A DNA stretch of 64,000 bases from Marvinbryantia formatexigens DSM 14469. GTDB lineage: Bacteria > Bacillota > Clostridia > Lachnospirales > Lachnospiraceae. Positions 31,880 to 41,136 of this stretch are shown here, piece after piece. A program made the translations under genes and the position numbers. The notes below the pieces were generated by a model that made no database searches, was not told the DNA's origin, and saw nothing but the letters and a program-made list of their open reading frames with translations. The number at the start of each line of letters is the position of its first letter. Positions within the stretch are counted from its first letter, which is position 1. The stretch covers positions 2,521,001-2,585,000 of the forward strand of contig NZ_CP102268.1 of the NCBI RefSeq assembly GCF_025148285.1. Direction: 5' to 3'.

Positions 31880-32932
31880 ATGATGAAAGCGATGATAACA
31901 GTGAAAAATATTTTTGTAAAAGAACAGGAAATTGTTGCGGAAAAGTTTTTAAAATTGCCGGTTGTTCAGAAATATGAAATAACAGGCAAACGAAAAGACG
32001 GCTTTTTTGCGGAGGTAGAGCTTGATGACGGGGATGGATTTATTCTGTATGTATGTGTTATGAAAGACGCATATCCGGCGTTGGTAAAAGAAAAAACAAA
32101 AAGCCTGCCGGAAAAGAAACGGGATGAGAGCTTTATTATTATAGCGCCGTATATTTCGGACGAAACAGCAGAAATCTGTGAGACAGCGGGAATCGGATTC
32201 TTTGATTATGCAGGAAATTGCCTGTTCTGCAGGCATTCGGTTTATTTGCGCGAAAAGGGAAATAAAAATCCGCAGCCGAAAAAACGCGGACAAAGCTCCG
32301 TTTTTGAGCGGTCATCCGAAGTATCTTCCGCGATTCTCAGAGAGATGTTTCTGGATGTCAGCCGGCCGTGGAAACTGAAGCATCTGGCGGAAAAGGTAAA
32401 CTGCAGCATTGGTCAGGTATCTAAAGTAAAAGACTTTCTTTGCCGGAATGCATGGGCGGAAATGACAGGGGATGGGGTGAAACTGGAGCAGCCGGAAAAT
32501 ATCCTGCGTGAATGGAGTAAGGTATACGGGAAAACGAAAATTCCTGCTGTCTCCTGCTACTCGCTTGACGGTGTGGCTGACCTGGAAAAAAAACTGAGAA
32601 AAATGAAGGAACATACAGGAATGGACTACTATTTGACTGGTTTTTCTGGCGGGGTAAGGTACGCACCGGTAGTGAGGTATAATCGGGTGCATGTTTATCT
32701 TGAACCGGAAAACATAAAAGAAGCAATGAATTTTCTGGAATGTAAAGAAGTGGAGAACGGACAGAATTTCGTTATATTTCCAATAGAAAAGGAATCCTGT
32801 ATAAGGGATTCAGAAGAGAAACAGGGATACAGCGTGGTCTCTCCGGTTCAGATATATTTAGACTGTATGCAGATAAAGGGACGGGGAGAAGAGATGGCAG
32901 AAGCAGTAATGCGAAAGGAGATACTGAAGTGA
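31880..32932 (+). CDS. Type IV toxin-antitoxin AbiEi-like antitoxin
   Basis: A 350-residue protein. The N-terminal ~120 residues end in the pattern IGFFDYAGNCLF, seen in AbiEi-like antitoxins. A winged-helix segment follows (LKHLAEKVNCSIGQVSKVKDFL, about 160-185), then a C-terminal domain. AbiEi proteins repress their operon and neutralise the nucleotidyltransferase toxin AbiEii. The downstream gene overlaps by 4 bases, as in known pairs. The start is uncertain: ATG at 31880, 31883 or 31892 are possible, none with a strong ribosome site. The gene is visibly A+T-richer than its neighbours, suggesting transfer. Identification is by motif and context. Confidence 0.68.
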   Translation: MMKAMITVKNIFVKEQEIVAEKFLKLPVVQKYEITGKRKDGFFAEVELDDGDGFILYVCVMKDAYPALVKEKTKSLPEKKRDESFIIIAPYISDETAEICETAGIGFFDYAGNCLFCRHSVYLREKGNKNPQPKKRGQSSVFERSSEVSSAILREMFLDVSRPWKLKHLAEKVNCSIGQVSKVKDFLCRNAWAEMTGDGVKLEQPENILREWSKVYGKTKIPAVSCYSLDGVADLEKKLRKMKEHTGMDYYLTGFSGGVRYAPVVRYNRVHVYLEPENIKEAMNFLECKEVENGQNFVIFPIEKESCIRDSEEKQGYSVVSPVQIYLDCMQIKGRGEEMAEAVMRKEILK

Positions 32933-33759
32933 TAAAAGAAGAAGACCTGCAAAGTTCTCTGGACTATTCGGAGGGACAAAAAGAAGCGGCACACCGGATT
33001 CTGGTTGAATTGACGAATTTGTTTGATGTGTATCAGGATGATATCCGTGTGGTTGGCGGCTGGGTTCCGGATTTGCTGTTCCCAGGCGAGGGACATATCG
33101 GAAGTATAGATGTAGATTTGCTGATTAATCATCTGACACTTAAGGACGCCGGATACCAGAATATGGCGCTTATTTTAAAACGGAACGGATACAGGGAACA
33201 TCCGGACAAATATTTTTCTTTTTTGAAGGATGTAGAAATTGATGGAAATATATATCCGGTAGATGTGGATATATTGGCAGGGATGTATGGCGGAACACAG
33301 ATAAAGAAAAGAAGCCAGCATATTCAGGGGATAAAAGCTTTGAAAGCGACGGGCGGAAACTTTGCGTTTGAGTTTGCGGCACAGGAAGTGCGTCTGGAAG
33401 CAAGGAGACCGGATGGCGCTATGGATGTAGCGCATGTGAAGGTAATCGCTGTCGTACCTTATTTGATTATGAAAGCTTCTGCACTGGGGCGGGGAAAGGC
33501 AAAAGATGCTTACGATATTTATTTTTTGATGAAGCATTATCACGGAGGCGTCAGGGCCCTGGCAAAAGAGTTTGAAGAGGTGTCAAAGCTGCAGATTATT
33601 CGTGATATGAAACAAAAACTGCAGGAGAAATTTGCATCCGAAAATCATGCGGGGCCCCAGGATGTTGCAAATTTCCTTGATTTATCAGATGATGAAGAAA
33701 TTGCTATTATAAAGAGGGATGCCTTTGAGCAGGTCCAGGCGTTGCTGAATATGATTTAA
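32929..33759 (+). CDS. AbiEii-like nucleotidyltransferase (type IV toxin)
   Basis: A 276-residue nucleotidyltransferase. The polymerase-beta-type site is visible: G43-G44-W45 in VVGGWVPD, then D61 and D63 in SIDVDLL. The middle part has KASALGRGKAKDAYDIYFLM, typical of AbiEii/COG nucleotidyltransferases with a catalytic Lys and Asp. In AbiE systems the toxin adds nucleotides to a cell target after phage infection. It starts with GTG at 32929 inside the antitoxin stop (GTGA overlap). Its target is unknown. A convergent sensor kinase gene follows after one base. Confidence 0.75.
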   Translation: MIKEEDLQSSLDYSEGQKEAAHRILVELTNLFDVYQDDIRVVGGWVPDLLFPGEGHIGSIDVDLLINHLTLKDAGYQNMALILKRNGYREHPDKYFSFLKDVEIDGNIYPVDVDILAGMYGGTQIKKRSQHIQGIKALKATGGNFAFEFAAQEVRLEARRPDGAMDVAHVKVIAVVPYLIMKASALGRGKAKDAYDIYFLMKHYHGGVRALAKEFEEVSKLQIIRDMKQKLQEKFASENHAGPQDVANFLDLSDDEEIAIIKRDAFEQVQALLNMI

Positions 33760-33760
33760 T

Positions 33761-35071
33761 CTATGCGGGCGGTTGTCCTAAGGGCAGCGACAGGAAGAAT
33801 GTCGCTCCGCCGCCGGGCGTATCTTCAAACCATACTTTTCCGGACAGTATTCCGGACAGCTCTTTTGCAATACTCAGTCCCAGACCGAAGTGCGATTTAT
33901 CGGTGCGGGATTTATCAGCGCAGTAAAAACGGTCGAAAATAAACGGTTTATCCTCCTCAGCAATGCCGCTTCCATGATCTGCGACAAGAAAAATCAGTTC
34001 TCTGGCAGTCTGCCTCGTTTTTATTTCAATGGAGCTGTTTTCCGGCGAGTAATAGACTGCGTTATCCAGAAAGATGCTCAATATCTGGAAAACACGTTCC
34101 TGGTCCGTAAAAAGAGGCGGGTAGCTTTTTTCATCCAGCTCCAGCTTCAGACGGATATTTTTTTTCAGACATACGGGCTCATAGGCTTCGAACAGCGTAA
34201 TCAGCAGCGTATCCACATCCGTCAGAGTTTTCTGAAGGGTCCACTGGTCGGCATCCGAGGCGGCAAGGAGCAGCATATCACGTATCAGTCCGGACATCCG
34301 GGTGCATTCCGCGTCGATGATGCCAAGGCTCTCCCGCACCTGCGGGGAGGTCTCACCGGCATCCTGGATGGCTTCCGCGTTTGCCATAATGACTGCCAGG
34401 GGGGATTTTAATTCGTGGGAGGCGGCGGCAATAAAGTCCTTCTGCCCCTCAAGCACCTGCTCTGTGGGGGCGAATGCCCTGCGCAGCAGAAAACGGCTGA
34501 CAATCAGAATGCCCGCAAATGCCAGCAGCCAGATGGCGCAGTATGCCGGAGCCTGTTCTGCCAGCAGGCTGCCGGCGGAGGGCTCCTCATAAAATAAAAT
34601 CAGAGAGAGCAGCTTTTGGGACTTTGTGAGAATGCTGGCGCAGATGGCAAGATAATGGTCGCCGTTGTCACCGGAAATCTCCATATACCCGCTCTGTTCG
34701 GTAACGGCGGGACTGCCAAGGATCCCGTCAGTCGTCCGGGCGGACATGCTTTTCTCTGCCGTTTTCCACAGCGTATCAGGGCCTGTGCGGGTAACCGGGG
34801 CGCTCCGGAACAGGACAGAGCCATCTTCGTCCGTCAGGAGGCTGTAAACGTGCATTTCGCTTTCATAGTCGGCGAGGAGCGTTTCCGGTTCTGAGGAATC
34901 TGCTTCCAGTTGATAAATAATAAGAGACGCTATGCGCTGGATATAAGTGATATCGGCAGTCTGCTGCGCCTGCCGGATGCTGTGGAAGGAAAAGCAGAGA
35001 ATCAGCGTGACGATTGCCATAAAAACGACAATCAGAAAAATACGCAGGCGGTTTTGCAGTCGTTTAAGCAT
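33761..35071 (-). CDS. Sensor histidine kinase
   Basis: A 436-residue membrane kinase with a helix near residues 8-30, an extracellular sensor of about 140 residues and a second helix near 175-195 (CAIWLLAFAGILIVSRFLL). Then come the H-box AASHELKSPLAV, N-box LDNAVYYSPENSS and G-boxes DHGSGIAEED and FGLGLSIAKEL. The ATG at 35071 has GGAGGAATCAC upstream and overlaps the regulator gene by 8 bases. It probably senses cell-envelope stress or a peptide and controls the divergent export operon. Confidence 0.92.
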   Translation of the reverse strand: MLKRLQNRLRIFLIVVFMAIVTLILCFSFHSIRQAQQTADITYIQRIASLIIYQLEADSSEPETLLADYESEMHVYSLLTDEDGSVLFRSAPVTRTGPDTLWKTAEKSMSARTTDGILGSPAVTEQSGYMEISGDNGDHYLAICASILTKSQKLLSLILFYEEPSAGSLLAEQAPAYCAIWLLAFAGILIVSRFLLRRAFAPTEQVLEGQKDFIAAASHELKSPLAVIMANAEAIQDAGETSPQVRESLGIIDAECTRMSGLIRDMLLLAASDADQWTLQKTLTDVDTLLITLFEAYEPVCLKKNIRLKLELDEKSYPPLFTDQERVFQILSIFLDNAVYYSPENSSIEIKTRQTARELIFLVADHGSGIAEEDKPFIFDRFYCADKSRTDKSHFGLGLSIAKELSGILSGKVWFEDTPGGGATFFLSLPLGQPPA

Positions 35072-35753
35072 GTGATTCCTCCAAACGGTAGCCGGTACCG
35101 TAAATTGTTTTAATCTGGCAGGCGCTCCCAAGCTCCCGGAGGCGTCTGCGAAGAAAAGAAATATAGTTGTCCACATTTCCAGGTTCAATATCAGAATCGC
35201 TTCCCCATACCTTCAGAACAAGCTGCTCCCGTGAAAATACAGCTTCCGGCTGCCTCATCAGTGTGCCGAGAAGCTCCGCTTCTTTTGCTGTCAGCGCGAC
35301 CTTTCGCTGACTGCATTGAAGCGTCCGGGTGGAGGTATCGAACCGGAGGTCGCCGCAGGTGAGTAACTCTGCATCCTGCATCTGATGCGGCCGCCGCGTC
35401 AGCGCGCGCACCCTCGCCAGCAGCTCGCGGATGTGAAAGGGCTTTACCAGATAGTCGTCCGCCCCACCGTCCAGACCGTCCACCCGGTCGTCCAGAGCGG
35501 ACATTCCCGTAATGATGATGACAGGAATCTGGATATTTTTCCGGCGCATTGCCCGGATGATGGTCAGACCGTCGACGACCGGCAGCATACGGTCCACGAT
35601 AGCGATATCATATCCATAATCGGTATTCAGCGCATAGAACATCGCCGTCTCCCCGTCGCTGCAGCATTCCACCATATAGCCGTTTTTTTCCAGCTCCCGC
35701 CGGATGGAGCGGCACAGCTCCCGGTCGTCTTCTATAAGTAATATTTTTATCAT
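35064..35753 (-). CDS. OmpR/PhoB-family response regulator
   Basis: A 229-residue regulator. The receiver domain (1-120) has EDD, the phospho-acceptor in AIVDRMLPVVDGL, and KPFHIREL. The winged-helix domain (about 130-225) ends YISFLRRRLRELG and TIYGTGYRLE. The start at 35753 follows AAAGGAATACA; an ATG further up at 35804 has no such site. Transcribed with the kinase and divergent from the lipoprotein/FtsX operon, its likely target. Confidence 0.93.
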   Translation of the reverse strand: MIKILLIEDDRELCRSIRRELEKNGYMVECCSDGETAMFYALNTDYGYDIAIVDRMLPVVDGLTIIRAMRRKNIQIPVIIITGMSALDDRVDGLDGGADDYLVKPFHIRELLARVRALTRRPHQMQDAELLTCGDLRFDTSTRTLQCSQRKVALTAKEAELLGTLMRQPEAVFSREQLVLKVWGSDSDIEPGNVDNYISFLRRRLRELGSACQIKTIYGTGYRLEESHA

Positions 35754-36006
35754 ATCATTGTATTCCTTTCGTTGCGGGTGGCTGAACATGAAGAAGGCTG
35801 CCATTTGTCACTTAACTCCTATAGTATACCAGAGAAATCCTCTAAAAGTTATCAAAATCCAGGGGATTTCCTTTTTCTTTTTTCTGAGGATTTTTAGAGA
35901 AGTTTTCCATTATGATAGGCGCGTAAAAACAAACATCCCGAAAAGGGAGTGCCGGGATGCCGCCGGGCGTGCAAAAGCCGGCAGATAAAGAAAGGAGAGA
36001 TTTCTG

Positions 36007-36612
36007 ATGAAATACAGGAGAACAATAACGGTAACAGCAATTCTGCTCTGCGCACTTGCGCTGACTGGCTGCCAGGGCTCTGTCGCCGGACAGAACGGGA
36101 AGAGTGACACAGCAGCGCAGAGCCAGGAGGAAAACGAGACAGAGGGCGGAATGACTGCACAGAGCCAGGAAGAAACCAAGACAGAGGGCGGAATGACTGC
36201 ACAGAACCAGGAAGGAAACGGAACGACTGTGCAGAACCGGGAGGAAACCGGGACGGACGGCGAAGAACAGAATCCGCAGAATCTGGATGAAATGCAGGCG
36301 TCTGCAGTTCTGATTGGAAGCGTATCTGATTTCCGGGACGGGAGCTTCCAGGTGGTTCCGGAGCAGAGCACAGAGGATACGGCAATCCAGGCGGCAGCCG
36401 GTTATGAGAGCGGGATGGACAGTACCACTGTTTCTTATGGGGAGGACTGCCTTTTTCAGATTGCCAGCATCAGCACCACCACCGGGGAAATTACGCTTAA
36501 GGACGCCAGCGCGGCGGACGTGAAAAAATCCACCGGTGTCGCCGTCTACGGAGATACACAGGAAAACGGGGAAATTCATGCCGTAAAGGTGCTGATTACC
36601 CGCTATCAGTGA
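36007..36612 (+). CDS. Lipoprotein with 14-residue tandem repeats
   Basis: A 201-residue predicted lipoprotein. The signal ends in the lipobox LTGC (Cys near residue 22). Residues about 35-90 hold three to four imperfect repeats of the form AQSQEExETEGGMT, encoded by 42-bp units. The C-terminal part is a small domain of unknown type (AVLIGSVSDFRDGSFQVVPE). It leads the operon with two FtsX-like permeases and an ATPase, spaced by 16 bases, and could be an accessory or membrane-fusion component. AAAGGAGAG precedes the ATG. An inverted repeat (CATCCCG/CGGGATG) lies in the leader. Confidence 0.75.
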   Translation: MKYRRTITVTAILLCALALTGCQGSVAGQNGKSDTAAQSQEENETEGGMTAQSQEETKTEGGMTAQNQEGNGTTVQNREETGTDGEEQNPQNLDEMQASAVLIGSVSDFRDGSFQVVPEQSTEDTAIQAAAGYESGMDSTTVSYGEDCLFQIASISTTTGEITLKDASAADVKKSTGVAVYGDTQENGEIHAVKVLITRYQ

Positions 36613-36628
36613 CGGGAGGGAGAAAGCG

Positions 36629-37846
36629 ATGCCTTTTTATCGGAGAGGGTTCCTTTATCTGAGAAGGAACCCTGCGAAGACGGCTCTTTTGTTTCTGGTA
36701 TTTCTTTTTGTCAGCGGCATGATTCTGGGCACGACGATGCTGCTGGAAGCCGCAGAAGCCACGGAAGTGTCAATGCGGGAAAAAACGAAAGCCAGAGTTA
36801 TCTGCGAGGCTTCGGATACTGCGCATCCGGTTACGGAGCAGGAGGCGGAAAGCATCCGGAGCCTGGAAGCGGTAACATCCGTCAACCGGATGGGGCAGCA
36901 GGCGGCATACGCGGCCGATCTTACGCCGGTCACCGCCAGCGATTCCAGGGAGCCTGAGAACCGGCGGGTCAGTCTGTACGCATATGACGACCTGGAAAGC
37001 GAAGGACCTTTTGCGGAGCAGTCCTTCCGGCTTACGGAGGGCAGCCTGATTGATGCCCAAACCCGCCGCGGTGTTTTGGTGAACGCCGGATTTGCGGATG
37101 CAAACGGTCTTTCGGTTGGCGATATGATTTCGCTGGAAGCAGAGGATGGGAATGTCGTGACCGTAGAAGTGACCGGAGTGTACCTTGCCGGGAATGAAAG
37201 CCGGCAGGAAAACGACACTCCCGCCCTTTACCGGCTGGAGAACCGCATTTATATCGACAGCACGACGTATCTGGATCTGACCGGCGGCGGATTTTACCAG
37301 GTAACCGTCTGCACCGGGCAGCCGGAGCTTCTGGATACGCTGGCGGAGGAGATAGAGGAAATTCTGCAGGGAAAAGCGGAGATTACCACATCGGACGCCC
37401 TTTACCGGCAGATGAAAGCGCCGCTTACGCAGATGACCGGGATGGTGGGGCTTATGAGGATACTCGCTTTTCTGACCGGCATCACGGTCGTCTCCCTGCT
37501 GCTCTGCATGTGGATGCGCGGAAGAAAGAAGGAAATGGCGGTATTTCTGAGCATGGGCGAACGGAAGCTGTTTATTTTTCTGCAGGCATTTCTGGAATCG
37601 GCCGCTGTATTTGCGGCTGCCCTGTGCGCCGCCTGTATCCCTGGAAATCTGGCGGCGGGGAAGCTGCAGGCGCTTCTGATGACTTTTGCAAAGACGGAGG
37701 TATCCGTGCAGATATCCGTGCGGACAGCCGATATCGCCCTTCTGGCGGGAAGCGGCATTCTGGTGGTGCTGGCGGCTGTTCTGCTGTCAGTGCTGCCGGT
37801 ACTCATGACAAATCCGAAGGACATTTTGTCAGAAATGGAGGAATGA
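36629..37846 (+). CDS. FtsX-like ABC transporter permease
   Basis: A 405-residue MacB/FtsX-type permease. One helix lies at about 15-35, a large extracellular domain at about 40-270, then three C-terminal helices (LMRILAFLTGITVVSLLLCM, then FLQAFLESAAVFAAALCAAC, then IALLAGSGILVVLAAVLLSV). The arrangement with a second FtsX permease and an ATPase resembles pneumococcal Vex1-Vex3-Vex2 near VncRS. Such systems export peptides or respond to antimicrobial peptides; the substrate here is unknown. GGGAGGGAG upstream. Confidence 0.85.
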   Translation: MPFYRRGFLYLRRNPAKTALLFLVFLFVSGMILGTTMLLEAAEATEVSMREKTKARVICEASDTAHPVTEQEAESIRSLEAVTSVNRMGQQAAYAADLTPVTASDSREPENRRVSLYAYDDLESEGPFAEQSFRLTEGSLIDAQTRRGVLVNAGFADANGLSVGDMISLEAEDGNVVTVEVTGVYLAGNESRQENDTPALYRLENRIYIDSTTYLDLTGGGFYQVTVCTGQPELLDTLAEEIEEILQGKAEITTSDALYRQMKAPLTQMTGMVGLMRILAFLTGITVVSLLLCMWMRGRKKEMAVFLSMGERKLFIFLQAFLESAAVFAAALCAACIPGNLAAGKLQALLMTFAKTEVSVQISVRTADIALLAGSGILVVLAAVLLSVLPVLMTNPKDILSEMEE

Positions 37847-37850
37847 TACC

Positions 37851-39293
37851 ATGAATTTATTTCAGAGAGCAATCCGCTCCTGCCTCAGAAAGCCGGTCCG
37901 GAGTATTCTGCTTTTGCTGGTCGTGTTTCTGGTCAGCCTGCTGTTTTTATCCGGCATGGCGGGGCGCTCGGCAAATATCGCCGTAAAGGACAGTACAAGA
38001 CAGGCAATCGGCGCCGGGTTTTTGCTGGAGGAGAATCCGGAGAACCGCAGCAGGCGAATAGAGGAAGCCAGCCGGAAGATAGAGGAGCTGTCCGCGGACG
38101 GGCAGGGAGAATACGATGGCTACCATCAGCAGAAGACTACGGTAAACGGCAATGAGGTATGGCAGAGCTGGACGGATAATTCTTTTGAATCACTGAAAAT
38201 GGAAGATATTGAAAAAATCGCCGCTGTGGAGGGAATTTCCGATTATAATATCACGACGGTTCCCACGGCGGTCCTGCCGGTCGGCTTTGAGCGGATTGAG
38301 GATGCAGGTACGGACCAGACCGGCGATCTGCAGGGAGTGGCGCTGGTCGGAAATCTGGATATGACGATGGATGACAATGTTCTTGGCGGAAACGTCACCA
38401 TCAAAGAAGGAAGGATGACAACGGCAGAGGACAGTAACGTCTGCGTAATATCGGAGGAGCTGGCAGAGAAAAACCATCTGGAGGTGGGCGACAGTCTGAG
38501 GTTCTGCCCGGTGAAGGAGAAGGAGCCGGTGCAGGAGGCGGTAATTGTGGGCATTTATCAGGTGAAAGAGCGGATGGAGCCTTATATGTCCGGCGATACG
38601 TACCGCTCCGAGAATGTGATTTTCACGGACCTGCATTTTCCGGAAAAGGTGGAGCAGGACGATCCGCTGTATGAGAAGGCGTATTTTAAGGTGGCGGATG
38701 TCAACGAATACGATGCGGTGCGGGAAGCAATCGCGGCGGCGGATATCGACTGGCAGAGATACGATTTGATTGACAATAACGGCAGTCTGGAAACGATGGC
38801 GGCGAACTTTCATGATTTGGAAAAAATCAATAATACGCTGCTGCTGGTGGTTGCCGGAGCCGGTTTTATGATTCTGTTTTTCATTTTTATTTTCTGGCTC
38901 AGGAGCAGGACGCATGAAATTGGGATACTGCTGTCGCTTGGAATTGCCAGAGGGAAGATTCTTCTGCAGATTTCAACGGAGGCTTTCCTGGGCGGCGCGC
39001 TGGCGCTGGCACTTTCCTTTCTGGCGGCTCCGGCGGTATCGGACGCCGCCGCGGGCTATCTGACAGACTGGCAGGCGCAGCAGGACGAACTGCAGGCGGA
39101 GCTGGATGCGGGCGGAACCGCCACGGAGTACCAGGCGCCGGAGCTGACGGTAACGGATGTGGAAACAGAGCTCACGCCGGCGATGCTGCTGGCGGATGGT
39201 CTCTGCGTGGGCGCTCTGATTCTTTTATCGACAGGCGCCGCCGGTGTACTGATTCTGCGCAGAAAGCCGGCAGATATTTTAAAGGAGGACTAA
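37851..39293 (+). CDS. FtsX-like ABC transporter permease
   Basis: A 480-residue permease with an N-terminal helix (SILLLLVVFLVSLLFLSGMA), an extracellular MacB_PCD-like domain and three C-terminal helices beginning NTLLLVVAGAGFMILFFIFI. An Ala/Gln/Glu-rich segment (DWQAQQDELQAELDAGG) lies in the last extracellular loop. It starts 4 bases after the previous gene and ends 2 bases before the ATPase gene, so the three are surely co-transcribed. Confidence 0.87.
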   Translation: MNLFQRAIRSCLRKPVRSILLLLVVFLVSLLFLSGMAGRSANIAVKDSTRQAIGAGFLLEENPENRSRRIEEASRKIEELSADGQGEYDGYHQQKTTVNGNEVWQSWTDNSFESLKMEDIEKIAAVEGISDYNITTVPTAVLPVGFERIEDAGTDQTGDLQGVALVGNLDMTMDDNVLGGNVTIKEGRMTTAEDSNVCVISEELAEKNHLEVGDSLRFCPVKEKEPVQEAVIVGIYQVKERMEPYMSGDTYRSENVIFTDLHFPEKVEQDDPLYEKAYFKVADVNEYDAVREAIAAADIDWQRYDLIDNNGSLETMAANFHDLEKINNTLLLVVAGAGFMILFFIFIFWLRSRTHEIGILLSLGIARGKILLQISTEAFLGGALALALSFLAAPAVSDAAAGYLTDWQAQQDELQAELDAGGTATEYQAPELTVTDVETELTPAMLLADGLCVGALILLSTGAAGVLILRRKPADILKED

Positions 39294-39295
39294 CT

Positions 39296-39940
39296 ATGAT
39301 TCTGGAAGCGGAAAATATCCGGTATTTTTATAAATCAAGGCGTGACAAAATGGTTCTGGAAAATGTGTCCGCCGCTTTTGAAGAGGCGGTGTTCTATGCG
39401 GTTACCGGTCCAAGCGGCTCCGGGAAAACGACGTTTCTTTCCCTGCTTGCGGGGCTGGATAACCCGGCGGAGGGAAGGATTCTTTATGAAGGGGAGGATA
39501 TCCGCAAAAAAGGGCTGAATTACCATCGCAGGCATCATGTCTCTCTGGTATTCCAGAACTATAATCTGATTGATTATCTTACTGCCGAAGAAAATGTGAA
39601 GCTGGGCGGCACCAGGGACGCAGGAGAGCTTTTGCAGACGGTCGGCATCCTTTGCGGGGACTGGAAAAGGAATGTGCTGCAGCTTTCCGGCGGTCAGCAG
39701 CAGCGGGTAGCGATTGCCCGCGCTCTGGCAAGCGATGCGAAGGTGCTGCTTGCGGACGAGCCGACCGGGAATCTGGACGAAGAGACAGCCGGCGGCATTA
39801 TCCGGCTGCTGAAAAAGACCGCCCATGAATCGGGCAGATGCGTTATTGTGGTGACGCACAGCAGGCAACTGGCAGACGAGGCGGATGAAGTGCTGGAAAT
39901 CGGGCAGGGAACGCTTCATAGCAGCACTTTAATCCATTAG
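39296..39940 (+). CDS. ABC transporter ATP-binding protein (MacB/Vex2 type)
   Basis: A 214-residue ATPase. Walker A is GPSGSGKTT, the Q-loop VFQNYNLID, signature LSGGQQQRVAIARAL, Walker B VLLADEPTGNLD and switch His in VVTHSRQLA. It drives the two FtsX-like permeases. AAAGGAGGA precedes its ATG. Slightly short but complete in all motifs. Confidence 0.93.
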   Translation: MILEAENIRYFYKSRRDKMVLENVSAAFEEAVFYAVTGPSGSGKTTFLSLLAGLDNPAEGRILYEGEDIRKKGLNYHRRHHVSLVFQNYNLIDYLTAEENVKLGGTRDAGELLQTVGILCGDWKRNVLQLSGGQQQRVAIARALASDAKVLLADEPTGNLDEETAGGIIRLLKKTAHESGRCVIVVTHSRQLADEADEVLEIGQGTLHSSTLIH

Positions 39941-40054
39941 CGGCAGGGCGTCAATCTTCCGGAAATAATGCTTGCAGGCGGCGGCGGGGTCTGTTATGCT
40001 AAAAGAAAACGGCTGCGAAGGAGGCGGCCGGAGGATGTACGGTGGGGAAGATTT

Positions 40055-41059
40055 ATGGAGAAGGATAAGGTTTATACAATTAATGATATTGCCAGGGAGC
40101 TGGGCGTCAGCAAGACGACTGTTTCCAGGGCGATTTCCGGGAAAGGGCGCATCAGCAGGGAAACGCAGGAGAAGGTGTTTGCGTTTATTGAGCAGCATGA
40201 TTACCGCCCGAATGGACCGGCGCGCGCGCTGGCGCAGAGTAAAACGTATAATCTGGGACTGGTATTCCCGGCGGATTATTCTGCGGTGGATTTCCCGTTT
40301 TTTAAGGAGTGCATGAACGGCATTTATGAGACGGCGTCCAGATATGAGTATGATGTTGTGATTGCGATAGCGGATGACCAGGATTTTTCCGGGAGCCGCC
40401 ACCTGGTGGAAAACCGCAAGGTGGACGGAATGATTCTGAGCCGCTCCACCGTGGGAAATTCTGCCATGCAGCATTATCTGAAGGAGAAGCAGATGCCGTT
40501 TGTGGTGGTGGGACCGGCGGAGGAGGCGGGCGCCGCCTCGGTGGACAACCAGAACCGGGAGGGCTGCTGTGAGCTTACCGGCATTCTGCTGCTGAAGGGT
40601 ATCCGGCGGCTGGCGCTTCTGGGGGGAAACCGCCGGCATCTTGTAACGGAAAGCCGTCTGCAGGGCTTTAAGGATGCGTACCGCGTGCAGAAGATTCCGG
40701 AGGAGGAATCGATGATATTTTTTGATATTGAAAATTATACGGCGACGGCGGCTGCCGTGGAGCAGATTCTGGCATGGGGAGCGGACGGGATTCTGTGTAT
40801 GGATGATTTTATCGCCAGTATGCTGATTGGGTGCCTGCAGGAGCGGAACATCCGGATTCCGGAGGACATGAAGCTGGCAAGCTTTTACGACAATCCCCAG
40901 TTTGAATTTTTGTCGCCGACCGTCACCAGTCTGCACTACAACACGAAAGGACTTGGCGAGAACGCCTGTCTTACGCTTCTCAGGTTGCTGGGTGAGGACG
41001 TGACGGAGGAGGAAGCGGTTCTGAACTATCAGGTGATTTTAAGGGAATCCACAAAATAG
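40055..41059 (+). CDS. LacI family transcriptional regulator
   Basis: A 334-residue repressor. The helix-turn-helix YTINDIARELGVSKTTVSRA and hinge region (PNGPARALAQSKTYNLGLV) are followed by a periplasmic-binding-protein-like effector domain. The start at 40055 follows GGGGAAG; the longer frame upstream encodes an Arg-rich stretch unlike the family. It stands alone between an export operon and proC, so its target genes are unclear. Confidence 0.88.
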   Translation: MEKDKVYTINDIARELGVSKTTVSRAISGKGRISRETQEKVFAFIEQHDYRPNGPARALAQSKTYNLGLVFPADYSAVDFPFFKECMNGIYETASRYEYDVVIAIADDQDFSGSRHLVENRKVDGMILSRSTVGNSAMQHYLKEKQMPFVVVGPAEEAGAASVDNQNREGCCELTGILLLKGIRRLALLGGNRRHLVTESRLQGFKDAYRVQKIPEEESMIFFDIENYTATAAAVEQILAWGADGILCMDDFIASMLIGCLQERNIRIPEDMKLASFYDNPQFEFLSPTVTSLHYNTKGLGENACLTLLRLLGEDVTEEEAVLNYQVILRESTK

Positions 41060-41136
41060 CAGATGGGCAGGTTCTTATTGGCTGTAAGGGATAACATTCG
41101 TAAATATATTAGATGTGATAGAAGGAGAGTGCAGAG

